From Bacillota bacterium (lineage in GTDB: Bacteria; Bacillota; Clostridia; Lachnospirales; Lachnospiraceae): DNA of 5,200 bases. Every line of letters starts with the position of its first letter. The stretch's first letter is position 1. Positions 1 to 5,200 of the stretch are shown here, in pieces. The notes beneath the pieces were generated by a model. That model ran no database searches, was not told where the DNA came from, and worked only from the letters and a program-made list of their open reading frames with translations. The stretch lies in assembly GCA_023435505.1 (NCBI GenBank), contig JAEYRR010000041.1, positions 1-5,200 on the forward strand. Direction: 5' to 3'. The position numbers and the translations under genes were made by a program.

Positions 1-255
1 CCATTAATGGAAGCAACGATTTCTTCCATGCGTCCGCATTTGTGGGAAGAATATCAGAACCTGGTAGAACAGTATAAAAGCGAAGGTTGGGGAATCTATG
101 ATGACTCTCCAGATTTAGATAGAGCAATTGCAATAAGTGATGGGTATTATGGGGATCCCAGCAGCATAGTGGAACTATGCATCAAGGTTGGTATTCCGGT
201 AATGTTACAGAATGTAGGTGTACTTAGTAATAAAATAGCGAATGAGGTGAATTAG
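1..255 (+). CDS. C-terminal end of a GT-B / CDP-glycerol glycerophosphotransferase-like protein (5' partial)
   Basis: The reading frame is open from base 1 (first codons CCA TTA ATG) and stops with TAG at 253-255, so this is very probably the last 84 residues of a longer gene and not a small gene starting at the ATG at base 7. No ribosome binding site can be judged for that ATG. The visible part has a charged helical stretch (residues about 10-30), then IYDDSPDLDRA, then AIAISDGYYGDPSSIVELC (42-60) and IPVMLQN (65-71). An acidic/serine 'SD...GD.SS' turn followed by a hydrophobic helix and a 'G.PVM.QN' strand is the layout of the nucleotide-binding C-terminal lobe in CDP-glycerol glycerophosphotransferase-like and other GT-B enzymes. 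That assignment is by resemblance only, because the catalytic N-terminal half lies outside the window. The gene directly abuts the next one (0 nt gap), which places it in the same glycan operon. A non-catalytic glycan-locus protein with the same fold is the main alternative. Confidence 0.6.
   Translation, partial: PLMEATISSMRPHLWEEYQNLVEQYKSEGWGIYDDSPDLDRAIAISDGYYGDPSSIVELCIKVGIPVMLQNVGVLSNKIANEVN
244..249 (+). promoter_or_regulatory. Ribosome binding site supporting a GTG start at 256
   Basis: GAGGTG lies inside the last codons of the upstream gene, 6 nt before GTG at 256. The spacing is ideal and decides the start: the next in-frame ATG falls at codon 34, after the nucleotidyltransferase signature. 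The GTG start gives a protein beginning exactly at the first strand of that fold. Confidence 0.75.
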
Positions 256-1770
256 GTGGATTACATAATAGTGCAAGCAGGAGGTAAAGGAACCAGACTA
301 GATTATTTGACAAGAAATAAGCCGAAAGCGTTGGTGCCAGTTGAGAATCTCCCTATGATTTTTCATTTATTCCGTAAGTATCCGGATAAAAGGTTTGTCA
401 TTATAGTAGATTATAAAAAAGAAGTTATGAGAGAGTACTTATCCGCTTTTGCAGAGGTTAAGTATCACATCGTGGAAGCGAATGGTACAGGTACTTGTGG
501 CGGTGTGAAACAGGCAATTGAACTGATTCCAGAGCATGAAGCATTCATGTTGGTATGGTCTGACTTAATCCTGCCGGAAGGCTTTGAATTACCAAAAGAG
601 TATCAGATGGGTGAGCGCCCAGAGAATAATTATGTAGGAATTTCACAGACGTTCCCATGTAGATGGAAATATGAAGATGGAAAGTTTGTGGAAGAACGTT
701 CGACAGCTCTTGGGGTTGCAGGCTTCTTTCTATTTAGTAATAAGCAAGAATTAATGAATGTGCCACAAAGCGGCGAACTTGTCCGCTGGATGGGACAGCA
801 AGGAATGCATTTTGAAGAGGTTGGTTTAGCAGGGACAAAGGAATTTGGTTTGTTGGAGGAGTATCAGAAACTGAAACAGGCAAAGTGCAGACCATTTAAC
901 AGGATTACGGTGGATGGAGAGATATTAATAAAGGAACCTGTAGATTTGCAGGGGGAAGGACTTGCTAAGCTTGAATGCTCCTGGTACGACAAGGCTAGGA
1001 GTTTAGATATCTCTGTTCTTCCAAAGATCTATAAAACTTCACCACTTCACATGGAATTTATTAAAGGGAAGAATATATATGATGGCGATTATAGCCAGAC
1101 AGATAAAAGATATATTCTAGAATCCTTAGTCAAAGCATTAGATAAATTACATGATTCAGAGTTGGTCCCTTCTGATTCTTTTAGTATAAAGGAAGCTTAC
1201 TATACCAAGACTATGGAGCGCTTAGCTAAAATTGAAGACCTTGTACCTTTTGCAAGAGAAAAAGAGATAGTGATTAACGGGAAAAGATGTAGAAATGTAT
1301 ACTACCAAAAAAGAGAGTTGGAAAAGAAACTGGAACAGCTACAATGTGACAGTTTTGCCTTCATTCATGGCGATTGTACCTTTTCTAATATGATGGTGCG
1401 GGATAATGGGGACCCTGTGCTAATCGATCCAAGAGGATATTTTGGGTTTACGAACTTATATGGAGATATCAGATATGATTGGGCAAAGATGTATTACTCC
1501 ATAATAGGTAATTATGATCAATTTAATTTAAAAAGATTTAGACTAGAGATTGGTACCACACCTGAGGAAGGAGTCAGGTTATCCATAGACTCCAACCACT
1601 GGGAAGACATGGAACAGGTATTTTTTGAATTAACAGGTGCTGATCCATATGAGATTAAGTTACTACATGCTGTTATATGGTTATCCTTAACCACCTACGC
1701 ATGGGAAGATTATGATTCGATTTGTGGGGCTTTTTATAATGGACTTTACTATCTGGAGGATGTGTTATGA
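256..1770 (+). CDS. Fused sugar-phosphate nucleotidyltransferase and APH/choline-kinase-type phosphotransferase
   Basis: This 504-residue protein starts at GTG 256. Residues 1 to about 215 form a nucleotidyltransferase: the strand DYIIVQ leads into the phosphate-binding loop AGGKGTRL (8-15) and the NKPKALVPV segment (21-29). A glycine-rich NGTGTCGG follows at 76-83, then a likely metal-binding Asp103 in VWSDL. From about 218 on is a kinase of the aminoglycoside phosphotransferase/choline kinase fold. ILIKE is a likely ATP-lysine strand. The catalytic loop is HGDCTFSN, with His371, Asp373 and Asn378, and the metal-binding IDPRG has Asp391. Both active sites look intact. The domain pair resembles a LicC plus LicA (phosphocholine activation) pair joined in one chain, and by logic other kinase/pyrophosphorylase fusions such as FKP. 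The partner isomerase downstream (4 nt ATGA overlap) argues for a sugar substrate instead of choline, but that is inference. The predicted product is a nucleotide-activated sugar or alcohol made in the cytoplasm for glycan assembly. The order of the two reactions and the substrate are unknown. Confidence 0.88.
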   Translation: MDYIIVQAGGKGTRLDYLTRNKPKALVPVENLPMIFHLFRKYPDKRFVIIVDYKKEVMREYLSAFAEVKYHIVEANGTGTCGGVKQAIELIPEHEAFMLVWSDLILPEGFELPKEYQMGERPENNYVGISQTFPCRWKYEDGKFVEERSTALGVAGFFLFSNKQELMNVPQSGELVRWMGQQGMHFEEVGLAGTKEFGLLEEYQKLKQAKCRPFNRITVDGEILIKEPVDLQGEGLAKLECSWYDKARSLDISVLPKIYKTSPLHMEFIKGKNIYDGDYSQTDKRYILESLVKALDKLHDSELVPSDSFSIKEAYYTKTMERLAKIEDLVPFAREKEIVINGKRCRNVYYQKRELEKKLEQLQCDSFAFIHGDCTFSNMMVRDNGDPVLIDPRGYFGFTNLYGDIRYDWAKMYYSIIGNYDQFNLKRFRLEIGTTPEEGVRLSIDSNHWEDMEQVFFELTGADPYEIKLLHAVIWLSLTTYAWEDYDSICGAFYNGLYYLEDVL

Positions 1771-2351
1771 TTTCATATTTTGAAAAACAATTAGAAGAAT
1801 TTGACCACTCTATTCATTCCCTAGATGAAAAAGAGTTTAAACGATGGGTAGATGAAGCGGTGGAAACATTACAGTCAGGTCATAAGATCATTGCTTCTGG
1901 CTTAGGTAAGAATGTTCCCATTTGTGATAAGTTTGTTGGTTCTATGAACTCTATGGGACTAGATGCTTATTTTCTACATACGAATTCTGCAGTACATGGG
2001 GATATGGGCATTGTAAAAGATGGAGATATGGTAATTGTTCTAACCAAAAGTGGGGAAACCAGTGAATCCATCTATCTAGCAAGATTGTTGAAAGAGCGAA
2101 AGGTTAAGGTGTGGCTACTTACGTTTGCGGCAGAAAGTACATTAACGAAGGAGATTCCAAATCATATTATCCTTGATTTAATGGATGAAGGGGACATGTG
2201 GAATATAATGCCGAATAATTCAACTACGATTAATCTCATTATCCTACAGGGCTTAGCAATGATGATTGCTAAGAGGTTAGAACTACCAATTGAGCAATTT
2301 AAAAGAAACCATCCAGGCGGGGCTATAGGAGTACAGTTAAAAGATGTTTAA
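1767..2351 (+). CDS. SIS-domain sugar-phosphate isomerase, arabinose-5-phosphate isomerase (KdsD/KpsF/GutQ) type, CBS-less
   Basis: This 194-residue protein is a single SIS domain. Motifs in order are SGLGKN (44-49), a VHGDMG segment with His77 (76-81), TKSGETSE (93-100), the EGDMWNIMPNNSTT stretch (141-154) and HPGGAIG (182-188). This set matches arabinose-5-phosphate isomerases, which interconvert D-ribulose 5-phosphate and D-arabinose 5-phosphate, better than GmhA or hexulose-phosphate isomerases. Lys48, Glu97 or Glu100, Glu141 and His182 align with the residues I recall as catalytic in E. coli KdsD (Lys59, Glu111, Glu152, His193). E. coli KdsD and GutQ are about 320-330 residues because of a C-terminal CBS pair, which is absent here. 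The protein ends right after the SIS domain, so the short form looks natural. The start ATG overlaps the stop of the previous gene (ATGA), with GGAGG at 1755-1759, 7 nt upstream, so the two are probably translationally coupled and act in one pathway. Another aldose/ketose phosphate substrate remains possible. Confidence 0.85.
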   Translation: MISYFEKQLEEFDHSIHSLDEKEFKRWVDEAVETLQSGHKIIASGLGKNVPICDKFVGSMNSMGLDAYFLHTNSAVHGDMGIVKDGDMVIVLTKSGETSESIYLARLLKERKVKVWLLTFAAESTLTKEIPNHIILDLMDEGDMWNIMPNNSTTINLIILQGLAMMIAKRLELPIEQFKRNHPGGAIGVQLKDV

Positions 2352-2826
2352 AAATGTATTACAGGTAGTGGCCGGCTATATGATATGGCGTAGATTAAAG
2401 CTTATCGAACATATTAATTACAAAAAAATAGTACTAGTTCTAACAGGCGAAAATGAAAAGATTGATGAGTATGCACTAATACATCTGGATGATGTGATGA
2501 AGAGAACTTATGCGGAAAGTGCATTAATTCTTTCCACTGAGCAAGCCAGACTAGACAAAATAAACGCATATAGTTTTTCACATTGCATAAAGACCAGATT
2601 AATTACCAATAGACAACTGAACCTTATTTTTAAGTGGTATTGTCTGGATAGTTATTTTGTTAATCTGATTTTTACGTACACACAGACACCAAAGGATAAT
2701 TTGTTAGATAAATATATGCAAGAGACAGAGGTAAATACAGAAGATGCTGTGTGTTTAGGATTATATAAATTGAGAAGGGTACCTTCAAATGAACAAACAG
2801 GAGGTGTCAATCATGTATATGGCTGA
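2344..2826 (+). CDS. Uncharacterised 160-residue protein of a glycan operon
   Basis: I do not recognise this family. The start ATG at 2344 overlaps the end of the isomerase gene by 8 nt. AGGAGT at 2327-2332 lies 11 nt upstream, rather distant but usable. The stop at 2826 lies inside the next gene, a 14 nt overlap with its preferred start. The sequence reads as a small alpha/beta protein: a basic, partly hydrophobic N-terminus (residues 1-25), a strand KKIVLVLTG (about 27-35), an acidic helix with DEYALIHLDDVMKR, a strand ALILST, then a hydrophobic aromatic-rich stretch around LNLIFKWYCLDSYFVNLIF, and a polar C-terminus. No signal peptide or convincing transmembrane helix is seen, so it is probably cytoplasmic. 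It has no recognisable catalytic motif. Its tight overlap on both sides makes it a real gene and suggests a partner or accessory role in the same pathway. A diverged fragment of a Rossmann-type or glycosyltransferase fold is possible but unproven. Confidence 0.72.
   Translation: MFKNVLQVVAGYMIWRRLKLIEHINYKKIVLVLTGENEKIDEYALIHLDDVMKRTYAESALILSTEQARLDKINAYSFSHCIKTRLITNRQLNLIFKWYCLDSYFVNLIFTYTQTPKDNLLDKYMQETEVNTEDAVCLGLYKLRRVPSNEQTGGVNHVYG
2799..2806 (+). promoter_or_regulatory. Strong ribosome binding site deciding a start at 2813
   Basis: AGGAGGTG is a near-perfect Shine-Dalgarno sequence 6 nt before ATG 2813. An in-frame ATG at 2789 lies upstream of it and would translate through this site. 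GAGAAGGG at 2772-2779 could serve that earlier start, but the match is weaker. ATG 2819 is a third option with 12 nt spacing. The site sits inside the 3' end of the preceding gene. Confidence 0.8.
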
Positions 2827-4111
2827 GCTGGATTCTGTTGAAAAAAAAATAAGGCGATTGCATACAAATAAAGCATTATCTAACAAAAAGATATTTCTTT
2901 TTGGAGCCTGTGAAAATACCAGACAGATTATCCGAATCTTAAGAGAATTAGGGTATGAACCCCAACAGATTATAGACAATGATAGCAATAAACAACATAG
3001 TTACTGCTCCCGGATTAAGGTACTGTCTGTTGACGAAGCAATTCAACGTGTAGATTCTGATGCAATCTTTCTAATTTATTCATCATTTTGGAGAGAAATG
3101 ATATATCAGTTAGAGAATAAAGGGTATGGTCCTAAACAGATATATAATTTGGTAGGTCGTGAAAAATCAGTGATAGAATGTTTTTTTAACTGCTATAGAG
3201 GAAAGCTGGTTCATAAAAGATTAAAGCGCAAATATGGGGATCTACCGATCTTTCTTTGCCCTTATACAGGAACAGGAGATATCTATCTTATAGGGACCTT
3301 CTGGAAACAGTATATAGAGAAACATAATATAGACGATTATATTTTTCTTGTGATCAGTGGTGCATGTAAGAAAGTTGCATCACTATTTGAGATTAAGAAT
3401 GTAGAATTACTAAGAAATCAAAAAGAAAGTAGTTATCTCATTAGTTATTATGCCTTATGCCCTGAAGCTATACAGTTAAAGCTGTTGAACGATGGCTGGG
3501 CACAATTACACACCAATCCGTCAGAATGGTTTCGAGGGTATAAAGGATTATATTTTACTGAACTATTTAGAAAATTTGTATTTGAACTACCAGATACTTG
3601 TGAGCCTGAGCATCCTATGGTAGAGGACGAGGAGGAAGAAATATCTAAGCTTTTTAATCAGTATGGACTGGTAGCAGGGAAAACGGTAGTATTGTCTCCC
3701 TATTCCAATACGTTAGCGGATTTACCAGATTGTTTCTGGGTAAAAATAGCGAAAGAGCTTCAAAAAAGAGGATATACCGTATGTACGAATAGCAGTGGGA
3801 AGACAGAACCGGCAATTGAGGGAACAGAGGCACTGTTCTTTCCTCTGAACATTGCTAGACAATTTCTTGATAAGGCAGGATGGTTCATTGGAGTGAGAAG
3901 TGGATTCTGTGATGTCATTAGTGGTTCATCTGCAAAGAAAATTATATTATATGACGGTGGTAACCGGTTTTACAATTGTTCTGCATATGAGTACTTTAGT
4001 TTGAATGGCATGGGACTATGTGAGGATGCAGTAGAAGTGATTTATGATAATCGAGATTTAGAAAAATCTTTAGAAACCATTTTAGAAAATTGTAAGAATG
4101 GAGAATATTAG
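2813..4111 (+). CDS. Glycosyltransferase (GT-B, family 9-like) with N-terminal Rossmann-like domain
   Basis: From ATG 2813 the protein has 432 residues; ATG 2789 would add eight. Residues about 24-120 form a Rossmann-like domain: KKIFLFGACEN (25-35), an acidic strand end IIDNDSNKQ (53-61), then a strand-helix-strand ending near QIYNLV. About 144-265 looks like the acceptor lobe of a GT-B enzyme, opening with TGTGDIYL (152-159), comparable to the glycine/Asp start of heptosyltransferase-like enzymes. About 280-432 is the donor lobe: VVLSPYSNTL (292-301), the helix FWVKIAKELQKRGY, and FIGVRSGFCDVISGSS (358-373), where family 9 enzymes have a similar serine-glycine turn. The C-terminus is a helical tail. 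Heptosyltransferase-like transfer of a nucleotide-activated sugar to a glycan is the likely role. The family 9 link is by motif resemblance, and the donor is unknown. No signal peptide or membrane helix is seen, so it should act at the cytoplasmic face. It overlaps the gene before by 14 nt and is separated from the next by 1 nt. Confidence 0.75.
   Translation: MYMAELDSVEKKIRRLHTNKALSNKKIFLFGACENTRQIIRILRELGYEPQQIIDNDSNKQHSYCSRIKVLSVDEAIQRVDSDAIFLIYSSFWREMIYQLENKGYGPKQIYNLVGREKSVIECFFNCYRGKLVHKRLKRKYGDLPIFLCPYTGTGDIYLIGTFWKQYIEKHNIDDYIFLVISGACKKVASLFEIKNVELLRNQKESSYLISYYALCPEAIQLKLLNDGWAQLHTNPSEWFRGYKGLYFTELFRKFVFELPDTCEPEHPMVEDEEEEISKLFNQYGLVAGKTVVLSPYSNTLADLPDCFWVKIAKELQKRGYTVCTNSSGKTEPAIEGTEALFFPLNIARQFLDKAGWFIGVRSGFCDVISGSSAKKIILYDGGNRFYNCSAYEYFSLNGMGLCEDAVEVIYDNRDLEKSLETILENCKNGEY
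2841..2849 (+). repeat. A9 homopolymer near the 5' end of the glycosyltransferase gene
   Basis: Nine adenines span codons 10 to 13 (GAA AAA AAA ATA) of the frame starting at 2813. Loss of one A would create TAA directly after the lysine codons. Gain of one A would lead to TAA seven codons further on (after AAT AAG GCG ATT GCA TAC AAA). Length change here would therefore switch the gene off early. Whether the tract varies cannot be seen from one sequence; runs of this length also occur by chance in AT-rich genomes. Confidence 0.6.
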
Positions 4112-4112
4112 T

Positions 4113-5200
4113 ATGTCAGACAAAAGAAAAAAGTATCACCTTATTAATGAACTACCACATATCTATGAATTAGAAGATATGATGGAATTCTGTAAAAAAT
4201 TCAAAAAAATCTATATATATGGAAAAGGAATACAACAGGAGTATCTTCTTAAATACTTTGATATGTGTGATGTTGTAATTGAGGGCTTCGTTGTAACAAA
4301 AAAGAAGGCCCAGGATGATGAATGTTTTAGTTATCGTAGAATATCTGTTGTTGAGTTTATGGAAATCAAAGATGATGAAGATACTGGTGTGATTGTTGGA
4401 TTGGCAGATAAGTATTACCATCAGATTATTCCAATGTTTAGACAATGTAATTATGATAATTATTTTCTGATGACGGAATATAATAAACGGGCGATTGCTT
4501 ATCAGGTTACACCAAGAAAAATTGAGGAAATGACGTTTGAAGTAAGCCTCGTAGATCATTGTAATCTTTCCTGTCAGATGTGTGATCACTACTCACAGCT
4601 TTCTGATAAGTGGTATGTGGATATGAAGCAGTTCGAAAATGATATGATCCGTATGGGAGAGATTTTTAATCATAAAATTGCCGCTATATCTTTACTTGGG
4701 GGAGAGCCTACGCTTCATCCTCAAATTATAGATTGTATGAGGATTACCCGTGAACAGTTCCCTGAGGCAGAGGTTATTGTGTTAACCAATGGAACATTGC
4801 TTATGCAGTTGGAACACTCTGAGCAAGGTAATTTCTGGGAAGCGTGTAAAAACTATAACATACATATCACGGTTACAGTTTATCCAATTAAGATTGATTT
4901 TGAGGGAATCGAAAAGAAAGCGGCTGAATATGGTGTACCTTTGGCGATGTCTTCCGACATACATGCCAAAAATCTTACTAAAATAGTTAAAATATCAGAT
5001 AAACATACCTTAGATCTGAAAGGACAGGTGGATAAGTTCTATTGTGTGAACTGTCTGTATTATAATAAATTCTGTGTGCTTAAGGATGGCAGATTATATA
5101 TGTGTCCAATCGCTGCCCATAGTAATATCTTTAATACTAGATTTAATCAGAACCTAGAAATAACCAACGACGACTATCTTGACATCTATAAGATTCAGAG
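4113..5200 (+). CDS. Radical SAM enzyme with N-terminal Rossmann-like domain and SPASM/twitch-type cysteines (3' partial)
   Basis: The frame is open from ATG 4113 to the window end (362 codons and 2 nt, no stop), so the gene is cut on the right. GGAGA at 4100-4104 gives an 8 nt spacing to the ATG. Residues about 31-125 form a Rossmann-like domain beginning KKIYIYGKGIQQEY (31-44), like the domain in the preceding gene. The radical SAM core follows: CNLSCQMC gives the CxxxCxxC cluster site (Cys150, Cys154, Cys157), LLGGEPTLHP (194-203) holds the GGEP SAM-binding motif, and VIVLTNGTLL is a typical core strand. Towards the edge, Cys311, Cys314 and Cys321 precede GRLYMC (326-331). This fits the opening C-x(9-15)-G-x4-C pattern of SPASM/twitch domains, which bind auxiliary 4Fe-4S clusters. 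Such enzymes do radical chemistry on peptides, alcohols or sugars in the cytoplasm under anaerobic conditions. The glycan context suggests a sugar or glycan precursor as substrate, but this is inference. No peptide substrate gene is visible nearby. Confidence 0.9.
   Translation, partial: MSDKRKKYHLINELPHIYELEDMMEFCKKFKKIYIYGKGIQQEYLLKYFDMCDVVIEGFVVTKKKAQDDECFSYRRISVVEFMEIKDDEDTGVIVGLADKYYHQIIPMFRQCNYDNYFLMTEYNKRAIAYQVTPRKIEEMTFEVSLVDHCNLSCQMCDHYSQLSDKWYVDMKQFENDMIRMGEIFNHKIAAISLLGGEPTLHPQIIDCMRITREQFPEAEVIVLTNGTLLMQLEHSEQGNFWEACKNYNIHITVTVYPIKIDFEGIEKKAAEYGVPLAMSSDIHAKNLTKIVKISDKHTLDLKGQVDKFYCVNCLYYNKFCVLKDGRLYMCPIAAHSNIFNTRFNQNLEITNDDYLDIYKIQ

Noticed and set aside
7..255. A complete small 82-residue gene starting at ATG 7
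   Set aside because: The frame is open to base 1 and the sequence looks like the end of a larger transferase, so a 5'-truncated gene is more likely.
306..340. TTGACA at 306-311 as a promoter -35 box
   Set aside because: No matching -10 box lies at the right distance, and the site is inside the nucleotidyltransferase coding sequence.
2789..2812. Upstream start (ATG 2789) for the glycosyltransferase
   Set aside because: The best ribosome binding site (2799-2806) lies downstream of this ATG and is ideally spaced for ATG 2813. The earlier start is kept only as an alternative.
2785..2988. 67-codon open frame on the minus strand
   Set aside because: It lies opposite the 5' end of the glycosyltransferase gene, which has clear domain motifs and a strong ribosome binding site. 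The minus-strand product shows no motif.
4193..4220. A-rich and TATATATA stretch
   Set aside because: It encodes ordinary Lys/Ile/Tyr codons at the start of the Rossmann domain. It is a composition effect with no sign of a terminator or promoter.
4170..4589. 139-codon open frame on the minus strand
   Set aside because: It is antisense to the Rossmann and cluster-binding region of the radical SAM gene. Its product is rich in Ile, Phe and Asn, as expected for the complement of an AT-rich gene, and has no convincing family features.
4782..4986. Two short open frames, one on each strand (60 and 65 codons)
   Set aside because: Both lie inside the radical SAM coding region, in other frames. Neither shows recognisable motifs.

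Overview
The window is one gapless block of six same-strand genes, two of them cut by the window edges. The AT-rich sequence, many AGA arginine codons, strong AGGAGG-type ribosome binding sites and a GTG start point to a low-GC Firmicute, most likely a clostridial or Lachnospiraceae-type anaerobe. This taxonomic call is an inference from composition and protein style. I see no promoter, terminator, RNA gene, insertion sequence or CRISPR array.

Layout: (1) 1-255, the C-terminal end of a protein resembling the acceptor half of CDP-glycerol glycerophosphotransferase-like or other GT-B enzymes. (2) 256-1770, a fusion of a sugar-phosphate nucleotidyltransferase and an aminoglycoside/choline-kinase-type phosphotransferase. 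(3) 1767-2351, a stand-alone SIS-domain isomerase of the arabinose-5-phosphate isomerase (KdsD/KpsF) type without CBS domains. (4) 2344-2826, a 160-residue protein I do not recognise. (5) 2813-4111, a Rossmann-like domain fused to a GT-B glycosyltransferase that resembles family 9. (6) 4113 to beyond 5200, a radical SAM enzyme that carries the same kind of N-terminal Rossmann-like domain and the start of a SPASM/twitch auxiliary iron-sulfur domain.

Each gene overlaps or abuts the next: the spacings are 0, -4, -8, -14 and +1 nt. This suggests a single transcript with translational coupling. The simplest reading is the interior of a surface-glycan locus (capsule, teichoic-like polymer, S-layer or flagellar glycan). 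The isomerase would make a sugar phosphate, the fused kinase/nucleotidyltransferase would activate a sugar or alcohol with a nucleotide, the glycosyltransferase would add it, and the radical SAM enzyme would modify a sugar or a glycan precursor. The combination of a fused kinase-nucleotidyltransferase, a CBS-less KdsD-like isomerase and a Rossmann/radical SAM enzyme is the most promising candidate here for an undescribed pathway. No substrate can be read from the sequence.
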